A stretch of DNA of 15,733 nucleotides. It comes from Terriglobia bacterium (lineage in GTDB: Bacteria; Acidobacteriota; Terriglobia; UBA7540). The stretch's first letter is position 1. Each line of letters starts with the position of its first letter. The translations under genes were made by a program, and so were the position numbers. Under the pieces are notes generated by a model, which saw nothing but the letters and a program-made list of their open reading frames with translations, made no database searches and had not been told where the DNA came from. Positions 6,746 through 13,588 of the stretch are shown in pieces. The DNA lies in assembly GCA_020072905.1 (NCBI GenBank), contig JAIQGB010000105.1, positions 1 through 15,733 of the forward strand, written 5' to 3'.

Positions 6746-8268
6746 CTATCCTTTGGGCGGGAAATTCATGCGGCGGAGGAGGGCCTGGAAGCGCGGGTCG
6801 GAGCGCAGGGGATCGAGACGTGGATCTACGTTTAGTATAGTTAGATAGGGGTCATGCACTTCGAACGCTCTTTCGAGCCACGCGAATGCTTCCTCCCGCT
6901 GGCCCAAACCTACATAGGTGGTTGCTGTCAGGTACGGCCCGACATACCTTTGTTTGGATAGTGCTTTTAGTTGGTTGAGAACCGTGTGGGCTTCATTTCT
7001 CTTCCCAGCAACCGCATAAGCGTTGGCGAGTTGAGCCAAAGGTTCAAGGCTGCCGGTTCGCTGGTTTGCCGCCTTCTGAATCTCGGCGACGGCCTCCTGG
7101 TGCATCCCCTTTTGCATGTAGGCCCAACCGAGCAGGACGTGCGAGGTGACGTCGTTCGGTTCAAGTTCCAGGGCCTTCCGCAGTTGCTCAATGGCCGCGT
7201 CATATTGACGCGCGAAAAAGAGCACCTCTCCCACATTGGCGTTGATTCTGACCGAGAGAGGGTCAAGCTTCCGCGCTTCTTCGATCTCCCGGATGGCTTC
7301 GCCATGCCTGGCCAATATCGAAAGGAGCAGGGCGTACCACTGGTGGGCCGTTGCATATCCGGGATTGAGTTCAATGGCCCGCCTGTACTCTCTTTCGGCG
7401 CTCGTCCAATCCCGGTCGAAGCCTGCAAGGACGGAGGCCAGTGAGGCATGAGCGTCGGCCAAGTCCCCGTCGATTTCTAGGGCTTTCAGCGCTGCTGCCC
7501 TTGCCTTCGGGTAGGTGTCTCCGGCAGGAAGGAAACCATTGGTCCCGAGCACCTGGTAGGAGTCAGCGAGACCAGCGTAAGCCGTCGCGTAATTTGGGTC
7601 TTTGGCGATCGCATCCTCGAAATACTGCAGGCCTTTCTCCAGCCCCTGCTCTGTCCTCTTATTCCATTCGTAGCGTCCCTTGAGGTAGAGCTCATGAGCC
7701 TCGGGGTTGACCGGACGAGCACTCGCCAACCGCGCTTGCTGCTGCGGCGTCACCCTTATCTGGATCTTGTTCGTGATGTCCTGCGCCACTTCACTTTGTA
7801 GCGCCAGGACGTCGCGCAGGTCGCGCTCGTAGCTTTCGGCCCAAAGGTGCTTCTCTGGGTTCGCTTGAATCAATTGCGCGGTGATCCGCACCCGGTCGCC
7901 GGCGCGCAAAACCGAACCCTCCACCATCGCATCCACGTTCAGCTCCCGCGCAATCTCGGGAAGCGGCTTCTTGGTGCCCTTGTACTGCATCACCGAGGTC
8001 CGCGAAATCACCCGCAGGGCGCTGATCTGGCCAAGATCGGTAATCAGCTCCTCGGTCATGCCATCAGAGAAATACTCCTGCTCGGGGTCGCCCGACAGAT
8101 TTTCAAGCGGCAGGACGGCCAGCGATTCGATCTTTGATAGGGGCACGGCGCGGCGGGCACCTACGGCTGTTAGCAAGCGGTCGCGCAGGCCGGCGACATT
8201 CAGGCCGATGAGCAATGCAACCACCGCCAGCAGCGCCGTCGCCGTGGCCACAGCGGGCCACCACCTTC

Positions 8269-8314
8269 GTAGGGGCAATTCATGAATTGCCCCTACAGCG
8301 GGCGAGACGCCCGC
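8269..8314. repeat. REP-like composite: perfect 28-bp palindrome plus GC hairpin, in frame in the kinase gene
   Basis: 8269-8296 is a perfect palindrome with 14-base arms (left arm GTAGGGGCAATTCA). Next to it, at 8298-8314, GCGGGCG and CGCCCGC form a 7-bp stem with an AGA loop. On the kinase strand the composite encodes SAGVSPAVGAIHELPLRR, placed between the kinase domain and the membrane helix. The sequence is far more symmetrical than coding sequence requires, and both halves look like dispersed palindromic repeats common in high-GC soil bacteria. Confidence 0.85.
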
Positions 8315-8684
8315 GCTCCGGACGGATTCCGTATCGCGCTTCAGGCGTTGCAGGTCGGTGCGCAGGTCCGCCGCGCTCTGATAGCGCAGCTTGCGGTCTT
8401 TCTCCAGCGCCTTGTTGATGACGTGCTCCAACTCCGCCGGCAACTCGGGATTCACCCGCAACGGAGAAAGAGGAGCACGATTGAGAATGGCATCCAGCAT
8501 CTTACCGGGCGAATCATCTCCGAATGCCCGCCGCCCGGTGGCCATCTCGTACAGCACCAATCCAAAGCTGAACAGGTCGGTGCGCGCGTCCAGCTCCTCG
8601 GCCCGCACCTGCTCCGGCGACATATACTCGAACGTCCCCACCGCCATCCCCGTGCTGGTCAGCGATTCCGCGGCGGCGGTGACA

Positions 8685-8746
8685 CCCTCACCCGTCCCGC
8701 CTTCTGCGGTCCACCCTCTCCCCGAGGGAGACGGGCTGAGGGGAGG
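8685..8746. repeat. REP-like element in frame in the kinase activation segment
   Basis: The plus strand begins CCCTCACCCGTCCCGC and ends near GGGCTGAGGGGAGG, with an internal CCCTCTCCCCGAGGGAG hairpin; the ends are inverted copies with mismatches. On the kinase strand it encodes PLSPSPSGRGWTAEGGTGEG, between DFG and the SPE motif. This matches a widespread dispersed repeat of the CCCTCTCC...GGAGAGGG type that often leaves the peptide SPSPxGRGW in annotated proteins; that recognition is from memory. Confidence 0.8.
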
Positions 8747-8904
8747 CGCCATCTTCGCCAGCCCAAAGTCGAGGATCTTGGCTTGGCCGCGCGTGGTCAC
8801 GAAGATGTTCGCCGGCTTGATGTCGCGATGAATGATGCCCTTCGCGTGCGCCGCGTCCAGCGCGTCGGCGATTTGAATTGAGAGGTCGAGAACCTGATCG
8901 ATTT

Positions 8905-8956
8905 GTAGGGGCGCCCCTTGTGGGCGCCCTTGGGCGGAGACGAGCCCCGCCCCTAC
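8905..8956. repeat. REP-like element with GTAGGGGC/GCCCCTAC ends, in frame in the kinase domain
   Basis: 52 bp with 8-bp perfect terminal inverted repeats, GTAGGGGC (8905-8912) and GCCCCTAC (8949-8956), and an internal GGGCGCCC-type symmetry. On the kinase strand it encodes VGAGLVSAQGRPQGAP, inserted between LRQRI and PLQIDQVLDL, which are adjacent or separated by only a few residues in relatives I recall. Its terminal octamer is shared with the palindrome at 8269-8296, suggesting related element families. Confidence 0.85.
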
Positions 8957-9300
8957 GTCAATTCGTTGCCGCAGTGTCTGGCCTTCCAGGCACTGCATCA
9001 CCAGGAACGGCCGACCATCGTGCTCGCCAATGTCGTAAACCGTGCAGATGTTGGGATGATCGAGCGCCGAGGCAGCGCGCGCCTCGCGGCGGAAACGTTC
9101 CAGAAACTTATGATCCTGGGCAAGCTCCTGAGGCAGGAACTTGAGCGCCACACTTCGGCCGAGCTACGTGTCCTCGGCCTTGTAGACCACGCCCATGCCG
9201 CCCGCACCCAGCTTTTCAACGATGCGATAGTGAGAAATCGTCTGGCCAAGCATGGCAGGCTGGTCCACGAGTGATTCGCGAGGTCGCCTCGGTTACCCGG

Positions 9301-9329
9301 AGCATACGCTGCGTGTACCGGCAAGTCAA
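9301..9329 (-). promoter_or_regulatory. Promoter of the kinase gene
   Basis: On the minus strand a TTGACT -35 (9324-9329; 5 of 6) is followed by a 17-bp spacer and a TATGCT -10 (9301-9306; 4 of 6). The expected start point near 9294 gives a leader of about 41 nt to the ATG at 9251-9253. This supports that ATG as the original start and hence the reading of TAG 9164-9166 as a nonsense codon rather than as sequence upstream of the gene. Confidence 0.5.
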
Positions 9330-9420
9330 CGCATGGGGATCACGACGGGAAATCCGTCCGGCGCACGAGGTTCTGGAAGCGCGGCCGCGTGCCAACTGGC
9401 TCCAAATGACATGACGGTAG

Positions 9421-9426
9421 TACAAT
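9421..9426 (+). promoter_or_regulatory. Putative -10 box of the plus-strand receptor gene
   Basis: TACAAT (5 of 6 to consensus) lies about 48 bases upstream of the favoured TTG start. The -35 is poor: TGGCTC (9397-9402) at 18 bp is the best I find. A leader of about 40 nt would contain the AAAGAAAGGG ribosome-binding site. The 9254-9464 gap therefore holds divergent promoters and no gene I can support. Confidence 0.3.
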
Positions 9427-9464
9427 AATGTTACGCGGTAGTCACGCAGTGCATCAAAGAAAGG

Positions 9465-11990
9465 GTGTCGCACTTGACCGGTCGGCAACTTACTGTGCTC
9501 CATTCCCTGCTGGGAACCATGCTGTTTATGGGTACGCCGCTCTTCCCTGCGACGCAGACCCTGCAAGGCGACGTGCGCGACGAAAAGGGTGCGCCCATCG
9601 CCGGGGCGGTCTGCACGCTGACGGATCGCGTGCTATCGCCTCGGGGGCTTACGGTCACGACGGGGGAAGACGGTGAGTTCCAATTTACCGGCCTTGTGCC
9701 CAGCACCTACGAGCTGACCTGCGCCGCGGTCACTTACCAGCCGGTGGTCAAAGGCGGCCTGGAAGTGACGGAATCGCAAGCGCCCACCGTGGATGTCGTC
9801 TTGCCGCCCGAAGTCATCGTGCGGGAGAAGGTGGAGATTCGCGAGAAGGCGCCCTCCGTCACCCAGGAGGCCACCGCGCCGCCCGCCACGCTGAGTGCTC
9901 CGCTCCTGCGCACCCTTCCGTTGACCGAGCAGAAATTCAAGGCCGCCCTACCGCTCGTTCCCGGCGTGGTGCGGACGCCCGACGGCAAGATGAACATCAA
10001 GGGCCAGGTGGAAACGCAAGGCATGCTGCTCGTGGACTCCGCAGAGACCGTTGATCCGGTGACGGGCAGCTTCGCCATCGAAGTGCCCATCGACGCCGTC
10101 GAATCGCTGGAAGTCCAGAAGACCGCGTATCAGGCCGAGTACGGCCGCTTTTCCGGCGGCCTGACGAGCGTCCACACCAAGGCGCCTTCCAGCCAGTGGC
10201 ACTACGAAGTGAACGATTTCATCCCCACGCCGCGCATCAAGAGCGGCCACCTCGTCGGCATCGCGGACAACAAACCCCGCCTTTCCTTCACCGGCCCCCT
10301 CTGGACGAACAAACTGAACTTCTCCGAGTCCTTCACTTACGACCTGCTCAAGCAGCCGGTGCGCGGGCTTCCCTGGCCGGACAACGAAATCAAGACTGAA
10401 GGATTCAATTCCTTCACGAATTTCCAGTACATCTTCTCGGCGCAACATCTGCTCACCGCGACCGTCAACATCTTTCCCCTGCGGCGGCAATTCGCCGACA
10501 TCAATTCGCTCGTCCCGCAATCGGCTTCCACGGACTACGGCCAGAAGGGATACTCCGTCGGCTTCAACGATCAATACGTCCTCAAATCCGGCGGCGTGTT
10601 GACCGCGCTGGCGAGATTCACGCGCTTTTCGAGCAACGCGCACGGCCAGGGGCCCGAGGACATGCTCATCACGCCCGACGGCCGCGGCGGCAATTTCTTC
10701 AACACCTGGAACCGCACCAGCCACCAGGAAGAGTTTCTGGAGAGCTATCAGTTCCCGCAGCGACATGTCCTGGGGCGTCACATTTTCAAGATCGGCGGGG
10801 ACTTCGAGCATCGCTCCTACGACGGCTCGAGCATCTCGCGCCCCGTGCAGTTGCTGCGCGAGGACGGAACGCTCGCCGGGCAGGTGGATTTCTCCGCACC
10901 AGCGTCACTCCATGCCGACGATACGGAAGGTGCGGCCTACTTCCAGGACCACTGGATCTTCAACGACCAACTGGCGCTCGACGCGGGATTGCGTTACTCA
11001 GGCCAGACCATCGGGGAACCCGCGGCCTTTTCCCCGCGCGTGGGGATGGTCTATTCGCCGGGGCACTCCGGCCGCACGATCTTTCGCGCCGGCGTGGGCA
11101 TTTTCAACGACCGGGTGCCGTTGTTGGCCGGCGACTTCACAAAGAATCCCATGCGCACGCTGCGCTTCTTCGACGCGCTGGGCCAGCCCACCGGAGACCC
11201 GCTCGTTTTCCAAAACGTCTACGTCAGGGTCAACGAGAAAGGCCAGCACATCATTCCGCCGGGCAACGACCTGGGCAGTACGCCCTACAACCTGACCTGG
11301 AACCTGGAGTTGAACCGCGAAATCCTGCCCCACATCGTGGCACGGTTCAGCTACCTCTCCAGCCGCACCTTCGCCCAGTTCGTTGTCAGTCCACTCGTCA
11401 CGCCGGGAAGCGAGCCCATCCTGCTGATGACTAATACCGGCGGCAGCCGCTACCACGAATTGGAAACCACGCTCCGGGTGCGGGCCAGCCAACGCGCCGA
11501 CGTGAATTTCTCCTATGTCTACAGCCTGGCGCGGGGCGATCTCAATACCCTGACTTCCATCTACGTTCCCTTCGAGCAGCCGGTCATTCGGCCGAACTTC
11601 TACGCCGACCTGCCCTCGAACATCCCGCATCGCGTGGTCACCTGGGGCCGCTTCCGACTTCCCTGGGAAGTCACTGCCAGCCCGCTGCTCGACGTCCACA
11701 CGGGATTCCCCTACTCGGCCATCGACGTGCTCCAGAATTACGTCGGCGGTCCCAACAGCCGCCGCTTCCCGACCTTCCTTTCCGCCGATCTGCAGTTGAC
11801 CAAGGATTTCGAGTTTCCCCTCGGCGGCTGGCTCAAGAAACACAAGTTTCGCGGCTCGCTGCGCATCTATAACCTCACCAATCACTCCAATCCCCGCGAC
11901 GTACTCGCCAACGTCGCCTCGCCGAACTTCGGCCAGTTTCTGGGATTCCAGCACCGCCTCTTCGACGTGGGATTCGATATCATTTACTGA
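9465..11990 (+). CDS. TonB-dependent receptor with N-terminal carboxypeptidase regulatory-like domain (Oar-like)
   Basis: 841 residues if started at the GTG at 9465. The TTG at 9474 is better placed, with AAAGAAAGGG (9456-9465) ending 8 bases before it, and would shorten the protein by 3 residues. A hydrophobic signal peptide ends near FPA (27-29). Residues about 31-113 are a carboxypeptidase-regulatory-like beta-sandwich (GDVRDEKGAPIAGAVCTLTD, then DGEFQFTGLVPSTYELTC). A plug domain follows at about 140-245 (MLLVDSAETVDPVTG, AYQAEYGRFSGGLTSVHTK), then the barrel to the terminal FDVGFDIIY with its aromatic last residue. It acts in the outer membrane as a TonB-dependent importer, or, as for Oar, possibly in envelope or secretion functions; the substrate is unknown. 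It is divergent from the kinase gene and upstream of the radical SAM gene. It is intact, unlike the receptor at 3321-6469, to which it is only distantly similar by eye. Confidence 0.9.
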   Translation: MSHLTGRQLTVLHSLLGTMLFMGTPLFPATQTLQGDVRDEKGAPIAGAVCTLTDRVLSPRGLTVTTGEDGEFQFTGLVPSTYELTCAAVTYQPVVKGGLEVTESQAPTVDVVLPPEVIVREKVEIREKAPSVTQEATAPPATLSAPLLRTLPLTEQKFKAALPLVPGVVRTPDGKMNIKGQVETQGMLLVDSAETVDPVTGSFAIEVPIDAVESLEVQKTAYQAEYGRFSGGLTSVHTKAPSSQWHYEVNDFIPTPRIKSGHLVGIADNKPRLSFTGPLWTNKLNFSESFTYDLLKQPVRGLPWPDNEIKTEGFNSFTNFQYIFSAQHLLTATVNIFPLRRQFADINSLVPQSASTDYGQKGYSVGFNDQYVLKSGGVLTALARFTRFSSNAHGQGPEDMLITPDGRGGNFFNTWNRTSHQEEFLESYQFPQRHVLGRHIFKIGGDFEHRSYDGSSISRPVQLLREDGTLAGQVDFSAPASLHADDTEGAAYFQDHWIFNDQLALDAGLRYSGQTIGEPAAFSPRVGMVYSPGHSGRTIFRAGVGIFNDRVPLLAGDFTKNPMRTLRFFDALGQPTGDPLVFQNVYVRVNEKGQHIIPPGNDLGSTPYNLTWNLELNREILPHIVARFSYLSSRTFAQFVVSPLVTPGSEPILLMTNTGGSRYHELETTLRVRASQRADVNFSYVYSLARGDLNTLTSIYVPFEQPVIRPNFYADLPSNIPHRVVTWGRFRLPWEVTASPLLDVHTGFPYSAIDVLQNYVGGPNSRRFPTFLSADLQLTKDFEFPLGGWLKKHKFRGSLRIYNLTNHSNPRDVLANVASPNFGQFLGFQHRLFDVGFDIIY

Positions 11991-12111
11991 GTCTGGCTGT
12001 CTCGGAGTCTCCTGGTCTTTGATCCGGTGTCATGAGTCCGGAGTCCGAGGTCCGGAATCGAAGACTTCCTTTGCGAACGGCATCAGACCTGGACTCCGAA
12101 CCTGACGACCA
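11991..12111. repeat. Degenerate heptamer array after the receptor stop codon, with inverted portion
   Basis: Immediately after the TGA at 11988-11990 a run of units ending in GTC or ATC begins. From about 12019 the period is exactly 7: CGGTGTC, ATGAGTC, then CGGAGTC, CGAGGTC, then CGGAATC. Around 12083-12109 an inverted counterpart appears (CCTGGACTCC, AACCTGACGACC), able to pair with GGAGTCCGAGGTCC. No coding frame explains it. It fills most of the gap before the radical SAM promoter and could act as the receptor's 3' hairpin. Confidence 0.65.
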
Positions 12112-12137
12112 ACTTCCCCGCAACGGTCGCGCGTTTC

Positions 12138-12146
12138 TGCTAGAAT
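12138..12146 (+). promoter_or_regulatory. Extended -10 promoter of the radical SAM gene
   Basis: TGCTAGAAT is an extended -10 (TGN plus TAGAAT, 5 of 6 to TATAAT). No good -35 is visible at 17-18 bp, as is common for extended -10 promoters. Transcription would start near 12153. An in-frame ATG at 12145 overlaps the -10 and so cannot be used from this promoter, which points to the ATG at 12181, about 28 nt downstream, as the start. Confidence 0.45.
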
Positions 12147-12180
12147 GCGCGTTAGGAACGGGGCTGCTCGCAGGGCGCAC

Positions 12181-13347
12181 ATGCCAACCGATTACCAAAC
12201 CGAGCTGGGCAAAATCTATTCCACGCTCAGCCGCGAAAAGCGCCTGGGCCTGGTGATTTTCTTCGTCACCTCAGCTTGCAACGCCAAGTGCCGGACGTGC
12301 TTCTATTGGGAGGAACTCAACCAGCGCGGCGACCTGACCTGGGATGAGATCAAGCGGCTTTCGGAGACCATGCCGCACTTCAAGGATTTCTGGCTCTCCG
12401 GCGGCGAGCCCATGCTGCGCCGCGAGCTTACCGAGATCATCCATCTCTTTTATGTCAACAACGGCATTCGTTGGATCAACCTCCCCACCAACGGCCTGTT
12501 GCCCGAGCGCACGGCGGAGTGGGTCGAGTGCATCTGCCGGGAGAATCCCGAACTGCACCTCGACCTCAACGTGGCCATGGACGGCCTCCACGAGATGCAG
12601 GATTCCATCCGCGCCGTGCCGGGGAATTTTAGGAAGACCCTTCAGACGCTCGAAGCCATTCAGCCCTGCCGGCGGGATTTCCCCAGCCTCCGCGTGAACG
12701 TCAACACGGTCATTTGCGCGGAGAATTTTGAGCACGTGCTCGAGATCGCCGATTTCGTCAAGCAGAATTGCCGCGTGGATGGACACTACTTCAACATCAT
12801 TCGCGGCAACGCGCTCGACGCGAATCTGAAACGCGTGCCCGCGGAGCGCCTGCCCGCTCTCTACAAGGAACTGCAGAAGATTTACGAGTATTACGCGCCG
12901 TCACTCCTCCGGCGCTCGGAAGGAATCAAGAAGAGTCTTGCCAAGGTCTATTACCAGGGGACGCTGACCTTCCACAACAAGGTCCAGCTCGAAAACATCG
13001 AATCGCCGCATCCCTGGCCAATGCGCTGCACGGCGGGCGAGACCGCCATCGTCATCGACTACAACGGCGACGTGCGCGCCTGCGAACTGCGCGGCAAGCT
13101 CGCCAACCTGCGCGAGTTTGGCTGCGACTTCGCCAAATTTTGGGAGACGCAGACACGCAAGTCCGAGCTCGATGCCATCGTCCGCGACCAGTGCTGGTGT
13201 ACCCACGTCTGCTTCATCCACGACAGCCTGCGCTATTCCCCCAAAGTTTTGCTTTACGACATCCCCGTCACCTACCTCGAATCGAGATTCTCCAACGGCC
13301 GGGCACCCATGCTGGGCCTTGGGGCCGACGCAGCAACGGCAACCTAA
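12181..13347 (+). CDS. Radical SAM protein with SPASM-like C-terminal cysteine cluster
   Basis: 388 residues from the ATG at 12181. The radical SAM cluster motif CNAKCRTC (C33, C37, C40) binds the [4Fe-4S] cluster that cleaves S-adenosylmethionine. The GGEP motif (74-77), which contacts SAM, and a TNG at 103-105 follow in the usual TIM-barrel order. The C terminus has further cysteines at C283, C301, C315, C338, C340 and C344, in the context RCTAGETAIVIDYNGDVRAC and QCWCTHVC, resembling a SPASM or twitch domain that holds auxiliary Fe-S clusters. Such enzymes often modify peptides or small molecules, but no precursor peptide gene or partner maturase is visible, so the substrate is unknown. 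A weak AGGG precedes the ATG by 6 bases. It follows the receptor gene by 190 bases with its own likely promoter. Confidence 0.88.
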   Translation: MPTDYQTELGKIYSTLSREKRLGLVIFFVTSACNAKCRTCFYWEELNQRGDLTWDEIKRLSETMPHFKDFWLSGGEPMLRRELTEIIHLFYVNNGIRWINLPTNGLLPERTAEWVECICRENPELHLDLNVAMDGLHEMQDSIRAVPGNFRKTLQTLEAIQPCRRDFPSLRVNVNTVICAENFEHVLEIADFVKQNCRVDGHYFNIIRGNALDANLKRVPAERLPALYKELQKIYEYYAPSLLRRSEGIKKSLAKVYYQGTLTFHNKVQLENIESPHPWPMRCTAGETAIVIDYNGDVRACELRGKLANLREFGCDFAKFWETQTRKSELDAIVRDQCWCTHVCFIHDSLRYSPKVLLYDIPVTYLESRFSNGRAPMLGLGADAATAT

Positions 13348-13588
13348 AGAGCAACCCAGGTCTCTTCTCACTCTTGCCGGGCCGGCGCCGACCGGACCGC
13401 GCGGACCCGCTAGATCTCGCCCCACCAGACCGAGTGCCGCGAGGCGACCCATCTCCCCGCTGACTCTCGAAAGTAGTTTCAGGGGGCGGAACCCGCCGCC
13501 CTGGGGGTGCAGCGCACGCAATGTATGAGGAGCTCCCTTAACAGGCGAGGAATGAAATTCGCCCCCGACTCGGCTATGCTAGGGAGCA
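13348..13588 (+). other. Spacer between radical SAM and histidine kinase genes
   Basis: 241 bases without a supported gene. A 6-bp GC stem, GGGCGG (13484-13489) with CCGCCC (13496-13501), has a 6-base loop but no T-run, so it is only a possible terminator. TATGCT at 13575-13580 could be the -10 of the kinase gene, but no matching -35 is present. Confidence 0.4.
13575..13580 (+). promoter_or_regulatory. Possible -10 box of the histidine kinase gene
   Basis: TATGCT is the same hexamer as in the Ser/Thr kinase promoter. It ends 8 bases before the GTG at 13589, so transcription would begin at or next to the start codon. The lack of a -35 keeps confidence low. Confidence 0.25.

Larger units (their letters stand above)
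6746..9253 (-). pseudogene. Membrane Ser/Thr protein kinase with TolB-like and TPR domains, interrupted by an amber codon
   Basis: From the ATG at 9253 the frame reads MLGQTISHYRIVEKLGAGGM, a typical acidobacterial kinase start, with the glycine loop GAGGMGVVY at residues 16-24. Codon 30 is then TAG (9164-9166), where relatives have Q or R in DTQLGR/DTRLGR; CAG to TAG is one transition. The frame continues open for 801 codons to 6746: VALK lysine at residue 34, HRD at 138-140, the catalytic-loop Asn at 145, DFG at 158-160, SPE (for APE) at 208-210, a single membrane helix at about 327-349, then a TolB-N/FlgO-like domain (LAVLPLENLSGDPEQEYFSDG to about 500) and TPRs to the end. All catalytic residues are present, so only the stop disables it. 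A restart at the GTG at 9151 would lack the glycine loop. Three palindromic elements are read through in frame. It is divergent from the intact receptor gene. Confidence 0.88.

Noticed and set aside
9164..9166. TAG read as pyrrolysine
   Set aside because: The position is a variable Q/R site in the kinase family with no catalytic need, and no pyl genes are visible.
10998..11954. 318-codon minus-strand open frame inside the intact receptor
   Set aside because: Shadow of the plus-strand gene, which has signal peptide, plug and barrel; the antisense product has no domain features.
13484..13501. Intrinsic terminator after the radical SAM gene
   Set aside because: The stem is only 6 bp with no T-run and lies 137 bases after the stop, so it is mentioned only in the spacer entry.
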